17,141 bases of DNA from DASRQK01 sp964436635 (GCA_964436635.1 CAYTDM010000032.1:1-17141); one strand, 5' to 3'. Shown: positions 1 through 7,946, counted from the first letter of the stretch. The notes: generated by a model not told the origin, from the sequence alone. Numbers and translations are program-made.

Positions 1-298
1 TTGGGAAATAACTAATATGTAATTGGGCCTTGTACGCTGGAAATTCTACATTGATCCAGCAAGGAGGATTAGTGCCCGTACTGTCGCGATTAATTTTCGC
101 ATATTCTGGATATTCAAAAGTAAAAGGGCAGCCGGATGAAAACGTCTGATAATCTTTTTCCGGAAAATCCATCCGAGGGTACCCGATTGGCTTAGGAATG
201 TAATGAGGTTGGCAGGCTGCGCAAAAGAAAAAAACACCCAGGAATAATAAGAAAACATTCCGTAGTTCATGGGTCTGCATCCTGGCATTGTTTTTCAT
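1..298 (-). CDS. gldD: Gliding motility lipoprotein GldD (N-terminal part, runs off window)
   Basis: Reading the minus strand from the ATG at 298 gives 99 open codons to the window edge; the C-terminal half lies outside. GldD is an outer-envelope lipoprotein needed for gliding motility and type IX secretion in Bacteroidota. The N-terminus carries a hydrophobic stretch (residues 15-28, rich in Leu, Val and Phe) ending in CAAC, so Cys29 is the likely lipidated residue; the -3 position is Cys rather than the usual Leu. After it come family landmarks: PKPIGYPRMDFPEKDYQ (35-51), CPFTFEYPEYAKI (57-69) and PCWINVEFPAYKAQLHISY (79-97). The family is usually about 185-190 residues, so roughly half is seen. 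Its start lies only 2 bases after the aroE stop codon, suggesting co-transcription and translational coupling. An alternative start at Met7 would still leave a workable signal peptide. The assignment rests on recalled family motifs. Confidence 0.88.
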   Translation of the reverse strand, partial: MKNNARMQTHELRNVFLLFLGVFFFCAACQPHYIPKPIGYPRMDFPEKDYQTFSSGCPFTFEYPEYAKINRDSTGTNPPCWINVEFPAYKAQLHISYFP

Positions 299-300
299 GG

Positions 301-1074
301 TTACAATTCGCTTTCAGATTGCCAAATTTCCCAATTCTTTTCCGCTTGCAAAACCAACATCTCATACCCATTCTTGATCCAAGCTCCCCGCTTTTGTCCT
401 TCTTGAAGGAAAGCCGTTTCGGAAGGATTATAAATTAAATCATACAGTAAATGCTTCGCATGCACGAATTCATATGGAATGGGTGGCCGTTCTGCTATTT
501 CAGGAAAAGTTCCTAAAGGAGTCGTGTTGATGATAATCAAGTGCTCGTTCAAAACTTCTTGATTCAGTTCCCCATAGGAAAGTTGATGGGAATCATGTGG
601 ATTAGGTGTCCTGGATACCAGTTTCCATTCGATGCCCAGTTGATTTAACCCATAACAAACCGCCTTTGCAGCGCCGCCATTTCCGAGAACTAACGCGGAG
701 GTCTGCCCAGGTTGTAATAGTGGCTGAAGAGATTGCGTAAAGCCAAAAACGTCCGTATTGTAACCTATCAGCTTCGGCTTGGAGTCTACTTCTCGTCGGA
801 TTTTTATACAATTCACCGCGCCAATAGAGGCCGCTTCTGGTCGGATTTCATCCAAAAAACGCATAACTTCTATTTTGTAAGGAATGGTCACATTGACTCC
901 CTGCAATTTAGGTTGTTGGTCAAGAAGAACAGCAAAATCTTGGATTGAAGGGATGGGAAATAGATCATATTCCACGTCCTGAATGCCTTCATTGATAAAC
1001 TTTTCAGTATAAAATTTTTTTGAGAATGAATGACTAAGTGGGTACCCAATTAATCCATACTTCGCTTTACACAT
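301..1074 (-). CDS. aroE: Shikimate dehydrogenase (NADP+)
   Basis: Cytosolic enzyme of the chorismate pathway, reducing 3-dehydroshikimate to shikimate with NADPH. The 257-residue protein is slightly short but complete. Visible motifs in order: the shikimate-binding SHSFS (14-18), NVTIPYK (61-67) with the catalytic Lys67, GAVN (85-88), YNTD (105-108) with the catalytic Asp108, the dinucleotide-binding loop GNGGAAKA (131-138, a variant of GxGGAxRA), NTTPLG (183-188), DLIYNPSET (212-220) and the C-terminal NGYEMLVLQ (235-243), whose Gln243 contacts shikimate. The usual NADP-binding NRT after the second Rossmann strand appears as SRT (154-156), still compatible with NADP. The ATG at 1074 directly precedes the conserved YGLIGYPLSHS start, so the N-terminus is well fixed. 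It lies 18 bases after the TPR gene and 2 bases before gldD, in the middle of a probable three-gene operon. Confidence 0.96.
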   Translation of the reverse strand: MCKAKYGLIGYPLSHSFSKKFYTEKFINEGIQDVEYDLFPIPSIQDFAVLLDQQPKLQGVNVTIPYKIEVMRFLDEIRPEAASIGAVNCIKIRREVDSKPKLIGYNTDVFGFTQSLQPLLQPGQTSALVLGNGGAAKAVCYGLNQLGIEWKLVSRTPNPHDSHQLSYGELNQEVLNEHLIIINTTPLGTFPEIAERPPIPYEFVHAKHLLYDLIYNPSETAFLQEGQKRGAWIKNGYEMLVLQAEKNWEIWQSESEL

Positions 1075-1092
1075 GAGGTCAAAAATCTGAGT

Positions 1093-2505
1093 TTACGCTT
1101 CAGGATACCGATACCTATGAATGATTTCCATGATCCGCTGATTTTCTCTTAATGCTGGCATGTATTCGAATAATACCGTGAAGGTATTGGGATCAAGTTG
1201 AAGCCCCATTTCTAAATAAACATAAGCAAGATCGGTTTCACCAGATGCCAACAAATATGCCACCAAGCGATAGTAGAGCGATGCCACTTGATCATTCTGC
1301 TTAATGCCCTTTAAAATAATCGTCACTGCCCCATCCAAATCTCCTAACTCATACAACACAGAAGAGTAATCTAACCAAGAATCCACATCATGCGGATTTA
1401 ATTCGATCACTTTTTGATAGGCCTCTAACGAAAGATCGAAATGCTTCAACTTATATCTTGCATCAGCGATCGCAAACCAAAAATCTGGATTCTTATCATC
1501 CAGGCTTAATGATTTTTTATAATAGTATAGCGCTTCAAAAAAGCGTTCTTCAAAGTCGAGCGTGACCCCTATGCCAAACCATGCATCCGCCAATTCTGGA
1601 TTCATTTTCGCCGCTTTCTTATAATACTCGCGGGCTTTATCCATAACTTCTAACTTCTCATAGCATTCACCGATTGCACAAAAGGTTTCGGCGCTTGGGT
1701 TCTCGTATTCAAACGTTTGCTTATAAACATCAATCGCTTCTTGGTACTGCCCAAGATTCACTAATGCATTTCCCTTATTAAAGTATGAGGAAGCAAAATC
1801 TTCTTGAATGATGATGGCATAATCATAAGCATCGATGGCTTTAGAAAATTCATTAATACGATGATAGGCGTTCCCTAAATTATACCAAGCAGCAAAAGAA
1901 TAAGGGTGATTATCTATGTATTGATGGTAAAAAGCGACGCATTCTTCTACCCGGTCTAATTTATCATAACAATAAGCTAATTCATATAAGGCGTCATGAT
2001 TCTCTTCGTTTTGTTCCAAAGATTTGTGCAAATTTTCCATGGCCAACTCATATTCATCAAGATGTTGATAAATCAGAGCAATCTGAAGGTAAATCTCGTC
2101 TAAATTATCTCCACTCTCCAAAGCCTTCATAAGCAATTCTATGGCTTGGGTATAATGGCCAAGGCTGCCTAAAACACGGGCCTTAGTTAGGTAAATTTCA
2201 CTGTCAGAAGGTTCGAATAGAACCGCTTTATCCAAGGCCGCTAATGCTTCTTCAAATCTACCATCAAATGTATATAACTGAGCTGCTTTTATATGAAAGA
2301 TGGCCGCAAAGGGATGCTGATTAATTGCAAATTCTATGACTTGCAATGCCTTTTCTGAATCTTCTTTCTCAGCATAATAGTCAATAATTGCTTCAAACGC
2401 TTGTGCATCAAAGAAATACTGATCTTTGTTGCGAAGCATTTCCTCGTAACGGGCTACAGAATAATGGGTTTCTTCTGCGGAACCGTACTCAAATTCATCT
2501 TCCAT
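1093..2505 (-). CDS. Tetratricopeptide repeat protein (about 12 TPRs)
   Basis: A 470-residue protein made almost wholly of consecutive 34-residue TPR units from about residue 30 to 450. Clear units include WYNLGNAYHRINEFSKAIDAY (about 206-226), YFNKGNALVNLGQYQEAID, WFGIGVTLDFEERFFEAL and WFAIADARYKLKHFDLSLEAY, with the TPR signature W/Y-LG-Y-A-P. There is no signal peptide, membrane segment or catalytic domain, so it is probably a cytoplasmic protein-interaction scaffold; the partner is unknown. The N-terminus is acidic (MEDEFEYGSAEE) and the C-terminus ends in a basic HRYRYPEA. It has a strong Shine-Dalgarno sequence 8 bases before its ATG, unusual for this phylum. It is the first gene of a probable operon with aroE and gldD. 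A role linked to either neighbour is speculation. Confidence 0.92.
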   Translation of the reverse strand: MEDEFEYGSAEETHYSVARYEEMLRNKDQYFFDAQAFEAIIDYYAEKEDSEKALQVIEFAINQHPFAAIFHIKAAQLYTFDGRFEEALAALDKAVLFEPSDSEIYLTKARVLGSLGHYTQAIELLMKALESGDNLDEIYLQIALIYQHLDEYELAMENLHKSLEQNEENHDALYELAYCYDKLDRVEECVAFYHQYIDNHPYSFAAWYNLGNAYHRINEFSKAIDAYDYAIIIQEDFASSYFNKGNALVNLGQYQEAIDVYKQTFEYENPSAETFCAIGECYEKLEVMDKAREYYKKAAKMNPELADAWFGIGVTLDFEERFFEALYYYKKSLSLDDKNPDFWFAIADARYKLKHFDLSLEAYQKVIELNPHDVDSWLDYSSVLYELGDLDGAVTIILKGIKQNDQVASLYYRLVAYLLASGETDLAYVYLEMGLQLDPNTFTVLFEYMPALRENQRIMEIIHRYRYPEA

Positions 2506-2513
2506 GTATTTCC

Positions 2514-2520
2514 CCTCCTT
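2514..2520 (-). promoter_or_regulatory. Canonical Shine-Dalgarno site of the TPR gene
   Basis: On the minus strand AAGGAGG, followed by GGAAATAC and then ATG, gives a perfect anti-16S match 8 bases from the start. Most other genes in this window show only A-rich leaders, as is usual in Bacteroidota, so this site stands out and fixes the start at 2505. Confidence 0.75.
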
Positions 2521-2711
2521 TTTAGTACCAAAAGATCAACTAGCACAAAATAACCTTAACTTCTCTCTTTTGGTAACACAAGTTTTCCACAACTAAAAAT
2601 AAATTTATTTTACTTATTGAATTCCAATAAGATACAAAATTTTTATTGTAGAAATAATACACAAATATAGTGAATTTCCAGCATAATATCAGAACTTATA
2701 CCTGAATTGAT

Positions 2712-2719
2712 TATATTTG
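2712..2719 (+). promoter_or_regulatory. Possible -7 promoter element for the ALDH7 gene
   Basis: TATATTTG matches the Bacteroidota -7 form TAnnTTTG and ends 19 bases before the ATG at 2739. No TTG lies at the expected -33 distance, so support is partial. An SD-like GAAGGA follows just before the start. The rest of the 2506-2738 divergent gap is AT-rich; it also holds CAAATATA at 2662-2669, which is TATATTTG on the minus strand and could serve the TPR operon with a leader of about 150 bases. Confidence 0.4.
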
Positions 2720-2738
2720 AAAAGAAGGAATCAACATT

Positions 2739-4268
2739 ATGATAGCAGAAATTTTAAATCGTTTGGGAGTTGCGGCAAGCAACCCGGCTTGGAGCACTGG
2801 TTCACAAAATGGTGCGACAGGTACTACGCAGATTGAAAGTTATTCACCAGTAGACAACAAGCTGATTGCAAAAACAATAGAAGTTGAAAAAGCAGAATAT
2901 GACGCCGTCATTAAAAAGGCTTCAGCAGCCTATTTGGATTGGCGCAAATTACCTGCGCCTAAACGCGGAGAAATTATTCGTCAATTTGGGAATAAATTGC
3001 GCGAGCACAAAGACGACCTTGGCACCTTAGTTTCCTATGAAATGGGGAAAAGCTTACAAGAAGGTTTAGGTGAAGTCCAAGAAATGATCGATATATGCGA
3101 TTTTGCAACCGGCTTAAGCAGGCAGTTATATGGTATGACGACGCAATCAGAGCGTCCACAACATAGAATGTATGAACAATGGCATCCGCTGGGCGTGGTA
3201 GGCATTATTTCAGCTTTTAATTTCCCTGTAGCTGTTTGGAGTTGGAATGCAGCGATCGCGTGGGTATGTGGGAATGTATGTGTATGGAAGCCTTCAGAAA
3301 AAACACCGATTACTGCAGTGGCCTGCCAAAATATCATTCAGGACGTACTAAAGGAAAATGGTATCCCAGAAGGTGTTTCTTGCTTAATACAAGGAGGTAG
3401 AAATGTAGGACAGTGGTTAGCGGCAGACGAAAAAGTGGCCTTAATATCGGCGACCGGATCGACGCGCATGGGGAAAGCCGTGGCAACTACAGTGGCAGGA
3501 CGCTTAGGAAAGAGTATTTTGGAATTAGGCGGAAACAACGCCATCATCATTACTGAACACGCGGATTTGGATATTGCCTTGCCTGGAGCGGTGTTTGGCG
3601 CAGTAGGGACCGCTGGTCAACGGTGCACAACTACCAGAAGGTTAATCATCCATGAAAAAGTTTATGAAGATTTTAAAAACAGACTTGTCCGTGCATATGG
3701 ACAGTTGAAAATAGGAAATCCATTAGATGCAAGTAATCATGTGGGGCCACTCATCGATACGGATGCGGTTCAAAATTATTTAAACGCGATCGAAAAAGGG
3801 AAAAAAGAGGGCGCTAAGTTTATTGTAGAAGGCGGTGTTTTAACAGGTGCAGAATACGAATCCGGATGTTATGTAAAACCTTGCATTGCGGAAGCAGAAG
3901 CGTCTTATGAAGTGGTTCAAACAGAAACCTTCGCTCCTATTTTATACTTAATTAAATATAAAGAATTAGATGAAGCCATTGCGATTCAAAATGGCGTGCC
4001 ACAAGGGTTATCTTCGGCGATCATGACGCTTAATTTAAGAGAAGCTGAGCAATTCCTTTCAGCAGAAGGATCGGATTGTGGCATCGCAAATGTAAATATT
4101 GGAACTTCAGGGGCAGAAATCGGCGGTGCCTTTGGAGGAGAAAAAGAAACTGGTGGAGGAAGAGAATCGGGCTCTGATGCGTGGAAAGCATATATGCGCA
4201 GACAAACCAATACGATTAATTACTCTACACAATTACCATTAGCACAAGGCATTCAGTTTGACCTATAA
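2739..4268 (+). CDS. amaB: ALDH7-family aldehyde dehydrogenase (alpha-aminoadipic semialdehyde / piperideine-6-carboxylate dehydrogenase)
   Basis: NAD+-dependent enzyme predicted to oxidise alpha-aminoadipic semialdehyde, in equilibrium with its cyclic piperideine-6-carboxylate form, to alpha-aminoadipate in lysine degradation. The 509-residue length fits the ALDH7 (antiquitin) family. Visible landmarks: the oxyanion-hole Asn161 in SAFNFPVAVW, cofactor-contacting Lys184 in CVWKPSE, the Rossmann loop TGSTRMGK (239-246), the general base Glu262 in LELGGNNA, and the nucleophile Cys296 in GTAGQRCTTTRR. The C-terminal block ANVNIGTSGAEIGGAFGGEK, then TGGGRESGSDAWKAY and LPLAQGIQF, closely recalls human ALDH7A1 and separates this subfamily from generic aldehyde dehydrogenases. 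It stands alone on the plus strand, with no other lysine-degradation gene nearby, and converges on the suf operon. The symbol follows bacterial naming for this family; substrate identity is inferred from family membership. Confidence 0.9.
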   Translation: MIAEILNRLGVAASNPAWSTGSQNGATGTTQIESYSPVDNKLIAKTIEVEKAEYDAVIKKASAAYLDWRKLPAPKRGEIIRQFGNKLREHKDDLGTLVSYEMGKSLQEGLGEVQEMIDICDFATGLSRQLYGMTTQSERPQHRMYEQWHPLGVVGIISAFNFPVAVWSWNAAIAWVCGNVCVWKPSEKTPITAVACQNIIQDVLKENGIPEGVSCLIQGGRNVGQWLAADEKVALISATGSTRMGKAVATTVAGRLGKSILELGGNNAIIITEHADLDIALPGAVFGAVGTAGQRCTTTRRLIIHEKVYEDFKNRLVRAYGQLKIGNPLDASNHVGPLIDTDAVQNYLNAIEKGKKEGAKFIVEGGVLTGAEYESGCYVKPCIAEAEASYEVVQTETFAPILYLIKYKELDEAIAIQNGVPQGLSSAIMTLNLREAEQFLSAEGSDCGIANVNIGTSGAEIGGAFGGEKETGGGRESGSDAWKAYMRRQTNTINYSTQLPLAQGIQFDL

Positions 4269-4291
4269 AATTAAACTGAATGCCTTTGTGC
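4242..4291 (+). terminator. Long hairpin spanning the ALDH7 stop codon
   Basis: The left arm (4242-4259) pairs with the right arm (4273-4291): 12 perfect pairs (GGCATTCAGTTT with AAACTGAATGCC), then a single bulged T, then 6 more pairs (GCACAA with TTGTGC). The 13-base loop contains the TAA stop at 4266-4268, so the left arm is coding sequence. No T-run follows on either strand, so it may be an mRNA 3'-end stabiliser or part of a convergent termination zone rather than a classic terminator. Confidence 0.6.
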
Positions 4292-4298
4292 ATTTGAG

Positions 4299-4338
4299 AA
4301 ACCTGGGTAAATGCTAAAACATTAATCCAGGTTTTTTT
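4299..4338 (+). terminator. Rho-independent terminator after the ALDH7 gene
   Basis: AAACCTGG (4299-4306) pairs with CCAGGTTT (4327-4334), followed by further Ts to 4338. The T-run direction fits the plus strand and the ALDH7 transcript. It overlaps the last codons of sufD (stop at 4322-4324) on the other strand. The 20-base loop makes it weaker than a compact terminator. Confidence 0.6.
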
Positions 4339-5635
4339 CTATAAGTTGCTCGACGTAAGCACGAATAACATCATTTTCAAAACGGCTCGTAACGTCAAAA
4401 GCAAAAGCTTGAACTAACAGCACACGCGCTTGTTCCTCGCCGATACCACGCGCACGCAAGTAAAACAAGGATTCATCATCAAATTGACCGATGGTACAAC
4501 CGTGACTACATTTCACATCGTCAGCAAAAATCTCTAACTGAGGTTTGCTAAATACAGTAGATTTCTCACCGATTTGCACATTGTTATTTTGCTGAAATGC
4601 ATTGGTTTTTTGTGCGTCCAAACGCACGAAAATCTTTCCATTAAATACCGCGGTAGAATCGTCTTGCGTAATGGTTTTATACCATTCATAACTTTCCCCA
4701 TGCGGCATCATATGATCCACGATGGTGTGATTATCTACAAACTGATTTTTATTCAGCAATAACAACCCGTATAAATGGCTCTCCACCTCTGGATCATCCA
4801 TTCGCACATTAATGTCATTTCTCACGAAATCTGCACCAGGGAAATTCGCATTATAGTTATTATATAAACTATGCTTGCGTTGATGAATTTCTATGTGGGA
4901 CACATACTTAGCGGCTTCATTCGAAGTTTGAACCATATAGTGCTGCACCTTCGCATTTTCCGCTAAAACAACTTCAGTTACTTGGTGATTCACTGAAACA
5001 GCATCAAAACCTTCCCCTGCACTGACAAAAGACTCCAGCACTTCCACTTCCGCAAAAGCATCTACAACCACCAAATTACGGGTCATTGTAAACAATGGCT
5101 TATCGGCTGCAGCAACACGGATAATGTGAATTGGCTTATCCAAAACCACATTTTTTTCAACGTGAATAAACAATCCTTCTGAGGCCAAAGCCGTATTTAA
5201 CGCCACCATAGCTGAATCATTGCGATCAGCGTGCTGCGCAAAATGCTTCGTAAAAACTGGATGTTCTAATGCATCAGCGTACGCTAAAACATGAACTCCA
5301 TCTACTTTAACTTGGTCCGACTGTGAAGGATCAAATTGGCCATTAATTACATACAATTTATAGGCATCTAATCCTTTGATTCCAGGCTCACACCCCTTCA
5401 CATTCAAAGGCGTATTTTTACGTCCATCGAAAATCGTTAAATCTTGTTCGGACAAAATGCCTTTCAGGTTGGTGTACTTCCAATCCTCATTTTTCATGGA
5501 TGGAAAACCAACGGCCATAAATTTATTAAAAGCTTCCTCTCGAATACCTTTAATCTGCAAAGGCATTAAGAGGGATTTTTCCTCAAAAACTTGCTGTAAA
5601 TTAGATGTTAATGAGTCGCTAACTTGTATAATCAT
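4322..5635 (-). CDS. sufD: Fe-S cluster assembly protein SufD
   Basis: Scaffold subunit of the cytosolic SufBC2D complex, a beta-helical paralogue of SufB that partners SufC and helps cluster formation and iron entry. From the ATG at 5635 it is 437 residues. The C-terminal core is diagnostic: ADDVKCSHGCTIGQFDDE then LFYLRARGI, with His378 at the place of the functionally important E. coli SufD His360, followed by the helical tail ending FENDVIRAYVEQLIEK. The N-terminal part shows the SufD-type PSMKNEDWKYTNL. The frame stays open upstream to a TTG at 5665 that would overlap sufC by 8 bases. I chose the ATG at 5635 because it is the first ATG, gives a normal N-terminus (MIIQVSDSL) and leaves a 22-base gap after sufC. 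It is the last gene of the sufBCD operon here; no sufS or sufE follows. Confidence 0.95.
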   Translation of the reverse strand: MIIQVSDSLTSNLQQVFEEKSLLMPLQIKGIREEAFNKFMAVGFPSMKNEDWKYTNLKGILSEQDLTIFDGRKNTPLNVKGCEPGIKGLDAYKLYVINGQFDPSQSDQVKVDGVHVLAYADALEHPVFTKHFAQHADRNDSAMVALNTALASEGLFIHVEKNVVLDKPIHIIRVAAADKPLFTMTRNLVVVDAFAEVEVLESFVSAGEGFDAVSVNHQVTEVVLAENAKVQHYMVQTSNEAAKYVSHIEIHQRKHSLYNNYNANFPGADFVRNDINVRMDDPEVESHLYGLLLLNKNQFVDNHTIVDHMMPHGESYEWYKTITQDDSTAVFNGKIFVRLDAQKTNAFQQNNNVQIGEKSTVFSKPQLEIFADDVKCSHGCTIGQFDDESLFYLRARGIGEEQARVLLVQAFAFDVTSRFENDVIRAYVEQLIEKNLD

Positions 5636-5657
5636 TTTATCTTTATCAAAAATACGA

Positions 5658-6407
5658 TCAAGCAACGGTTTCCTTGATCCAATCGTAACCTTTTTCTTCC
5701 AACTCCAACGCCAATTCTTTCGTGCCCGTCTTTACAATTTGTCCATTGTATAACACGTGTACAAAATCAGGAACGATGTAATCCAATAGGCGCTGATAGT
5801 GAGTAATGACCACAAATGCATTGTCTTTTGAACGCAACTGATTCACTCCATTCGCTACGATTCTCAACGCATCGATGTCTAATCCTGAATCGGTTTCATC
5901 CAAAATCGCTAATTTTGGCTCCAACATCGCTAATTGAAAGATCTCGTTGCGTTTTTTCTCACCACCAGAGAATCCTTCATTCAATGAACGGTTCGTTAAT
6001 TTGCTGTCGAATTCAACTAACTGTTGCTTCTCTTTCACCATATTTAAGAACTCTTTACCTTCTACTGGAGGTAACCCTTTATAGGCACGAATTTCATTCA
6101 AGGCCGTTCTTAAAAAGTTAATATTTGAAACTCCTGGGATCTCAACAGGGTATTGGAACGCTAAGAATAAGCCTTCTCTCGCACGATCTTCTGGAGACAT
6201 ATCTAACAAATCTTTTCCATCAAAGGAAACCTCCCCACCAGTCACTTCATACTCTTCTCTACCTGCTAATACATTTCCCAATGTACTTTTTCCAGAGCCG
6301 TTTGGCCCCATGATCGCATGCACTTCCCCTGGATTGATTTGAAGATTTAATCCTTTTAGAATTTCCTTATCTTCAATAGACGCTCTTAAATTATTTATAG
6401 TTAACAT
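5658..6407 (-). CDS. sufC: Fe-S cluster assembly ATPase SufC
   Basis: ABC-type ATPase of the SufBC2D complex; it binds SufB and SufD and drives conformational change during cluster assembly rather than transport. The 249-residue length is normal. Motifs in order: Walker A GPNGSGKST (34-42), Q-loop Gln85 in FLAFQYPVEIPG, the SufC-type signature FSGGEKKRNEI (147-157), Walker B LAILDETDSGLDID (167-180) with catalytic Glu171, and the H-loop His203 in VITHYQRLLDY. The FSGGEKKR signature and the ETDSGLD D-loop distinguish SufC from transporter ATPases. There is no membrane segment. The ATG at 6407 precedes the family-typical MLTINNLRASI. It follows sufB by 43 bases and precedes sufD by 22, consistent with one transcript. 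Confidence 0.97.
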   Translation of the reverse strand: MLTINNLRASIEDKEILKGLNLQINPGEVHAIMGPNGSGKSTLGNVLAGREEYEVTGGEVSFDGKDLLDMSPEDRAREGLFLAFQYPVEIPGVSNINFLRTALNEIRAYKGLPPVEGKEFLNMVKEKQQLVEFDSKLTNRSLNEGFSGGEKKRNEIFQLAMLEPKLAILDETDSGLDIDALRIVANGVNQLRSKDNAFVVITHYQRLLDYIVPDFVHVLYNGQIVKTGTKELALELEEKGYDWIKETVA

Positions 6408-6450
6408 AATGATTCAAATTCAATTTATAGTCGTTTGTCTCCAAACTCAA

Positions 6451-7902
6451 TTATCCAACACTGCCCTCTAAAGAAATCGCTAATAGCTTTTGTGCTTCCA
6501 CAGCAAATTCCATTGGCAGTTGGTTTAACACCTCTTTTGCGTAGCCATTTACGATCAAACCAATGGCTTTCTCTGTCTCAATTCCTCGTTGATTCAAATA
6601 GAAAATTTGGTCCTCTCCGATTTTAGAAGTGGTCGCTTCGTGCTCTAACTTGGCTGTGTTATTTTTATTCTCAATGTATGGGAACGTATGTGCGCCGCAA
6701 CGATCACCGATAAGCAATGAATCGCATTGAGTGAAATTTCTTGCGTTTTTAGCATTCGGACCGATTTTCACCAAACCTCTATAGCTATTATGACTGACGC
6801 CAGCAGAAATCCCTTTAGAAATAATTTTACTTTTAGTATTCTTTCCAATGTGAATCATCTTCGTCCCGGTATCGGCCACTTGATGATTTCTGGTCAGAGC
6901 CACAGAATAAAATTCGCCTACTGAATTATCTCCTTTTAAGATTACTCCAGGATATTTCCAGGTAATGGCAGAACCAGTCTCTACTTGTGTCCAAGAGATT
7001 TTACTATTATCACCTTTACAAATTCCTCGTTTGGTCACAAAGTTATAAATCCCCCCGTTCCCATCTTTATCTCCTGGGAACCAGTTCTGAACTGTTGAAT
7101 ATTTAATTTCAGCATCTTTTAAAGCGACCAATTCGACCACCGCAGCGTGCATTTGATTTTCATCGCGTTGCGGAGCAGTACAGCCCTCAAGATAACTGAC
7201 ATAGGATCCTTCATCCGCCACGATCAGCGTGCGTTCAAACTGTCCAGTATTTGCCGCATTAATACGGAAATAAGTGGAAAGCTCCATCGGACAATGAACT
7301 CCTTTTGGAATATAGGCGAATGAACCGTCTGAGAAAACTGCAGAGTTTAATGCCGCATAAATATTATCCGTTTGTGGAACCACCGTACCTAAATACTGTT
7401 TCACCAATTCTGGATATTCTTGCACAGCTTCACCAAAAGAACAGAAAATCACTCCTTTTTCCTTTAATTTCTCACGAAATGTCGTTTTAATCGACACACT
7501 GTCAAATACAGCATCGACCGCTACGACTCCCGCCAACACTTTTTGTTCATCTAAAGGAATACCTAATTTTTCAAAAGTGGCCAAAAGTTCAGGATCCACT
7601 TCATCTAAACTATTTAAAGTCGGCTTTTCTTTTGGAGCTGCATAATAAGAAATGCTTTGAAAATCCACTTTAGGCGCCGGAAAGTTTTGCCATTCAGGCA
7701 TTTCCATTGACATAAAATGTTTAAAAGCCTTCAATCTCCATTCTAATAACCATTCAGGCTCATTTTTTTTGGCAGAAATCAAGCGTACTGTATCTTCGGT
7801 TAAACCAACCGGAGCGACATCCATTTCAATGTCTGTCGTAAAACCATACTTATATTCCTGAACTGCCAGCTCATTGAGCAATTCATCGTCCTTCGTACTC
7901 AT
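6451..7902 (-). CDS. sufB: Fe-S cluster assembly protein SufB
   Basis: Core scaffold of the SufBC2D complex, on which the nascent Fe-S cluster forms. At 483 residues it is close to the 495 of E. coli SufB. The C-terminal core TQCDSLLIGDRCGAHTFPY (391-409) carries Cys393, which by a constant 12-residue offset matches E. coli Cys405, and EHEATTSKIGEDQ (420-432) carries His421 and Glu422, matching His433 and Glu434. Upstream, EGCTAPQRDENQMHAAVVEL (239-258) has Cys241, the probable sulfur-accepting equivalent of E. coli Cys254. The N-terminus shows the Bacteroidota form KYGFTTDIEMDVAPVGL. The start at 7902 is supported by a -7-like promoter element about 37 bases upstream. It is the first gene of the operon and diverges from an Lrp-type regulator across a short AT-rich gap. 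Confidence 0.97.
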   Translation of the reverse strand: MSTKDDELLNELAVQEYKYGFTTDIEMDVAPVGLTEDTVRLISAKKNEPEWLLEWRLKAFKHFMSMEMPEWQNFPAPKVDFQSISYYAAPKEKPTLNSLDEVDPELLATFEKLGIPLDEQKVLAGVVAVDAVFDSVSIKTTFREKLKEKGVIFCSFGEAVQEYPELVKQYLGTVVPQTDNIYAALNSAVFSDGSFAYIPKGVHCPMELSTYFRINAANTGQFERTLIVADEGSYVSYLEGCTAPQRDENQMHAAVVELVALKDAEIKYSTVQNWFPGDKDGNGGIYNFVTKRGICKGDNSKISWTQVETGSAITWKYPGVILKGDNSVGEFYSVALTRNHQVADTGTKMIHIGKNTKSKIISKGISAGVSHNSYRGLVKIGPNAKNARNFTQCDSLLIGDRCGAHTFPYIENKNNTAKLEHEATTSKIGEDQIFYLNQRGIETEKAIGLIVNGYAKEVLNQLPMEFAVEAQKLLAISLEGSVG

Positions 7903-7938
7903 ACTAATTACCTTAACAACAATTCTTTTTGTGGGTTA

Positions 7939-7946
7939 CAAATATA
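7939..7946 (-). promoter_or_regulatory. Probable -7 element of the sufBCD promoter
   Basis: The minus strand reads TATATTTG, a full match to TAnnTTTG. Transcription would begin near 7932, leaving a leader of about 30 bases before the sufB ATG at 7902. No clear TTG lies at the -33 distance. I do not see a convincing regulator operator in the 7903-8080 gap. Confidence 0.5.

Noticed and set aside
46..288. A complete 80-codon open frame on the minus strand near the left edge
   Set aside because: It overlaps the real gldD frame (start at 298), which has clear family motifs and a lipoprotein signal; the 80-codon frame has no recognisable features.
5636..5665. Upstream TTG start adding 10 residues to SufD
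   Set aside because: The added residues (LDRIFDKDK) are not family-like, it would overlap sufC by 8 bases, and a normal ATG lies at 5635.
5376..5753. 125-codon plus-strand open frame antisense to sufD and sufC
   Set aside because: It lies wholly opposite two well-supported genes, has no recognisable domain, and is explained by their codon pattern.
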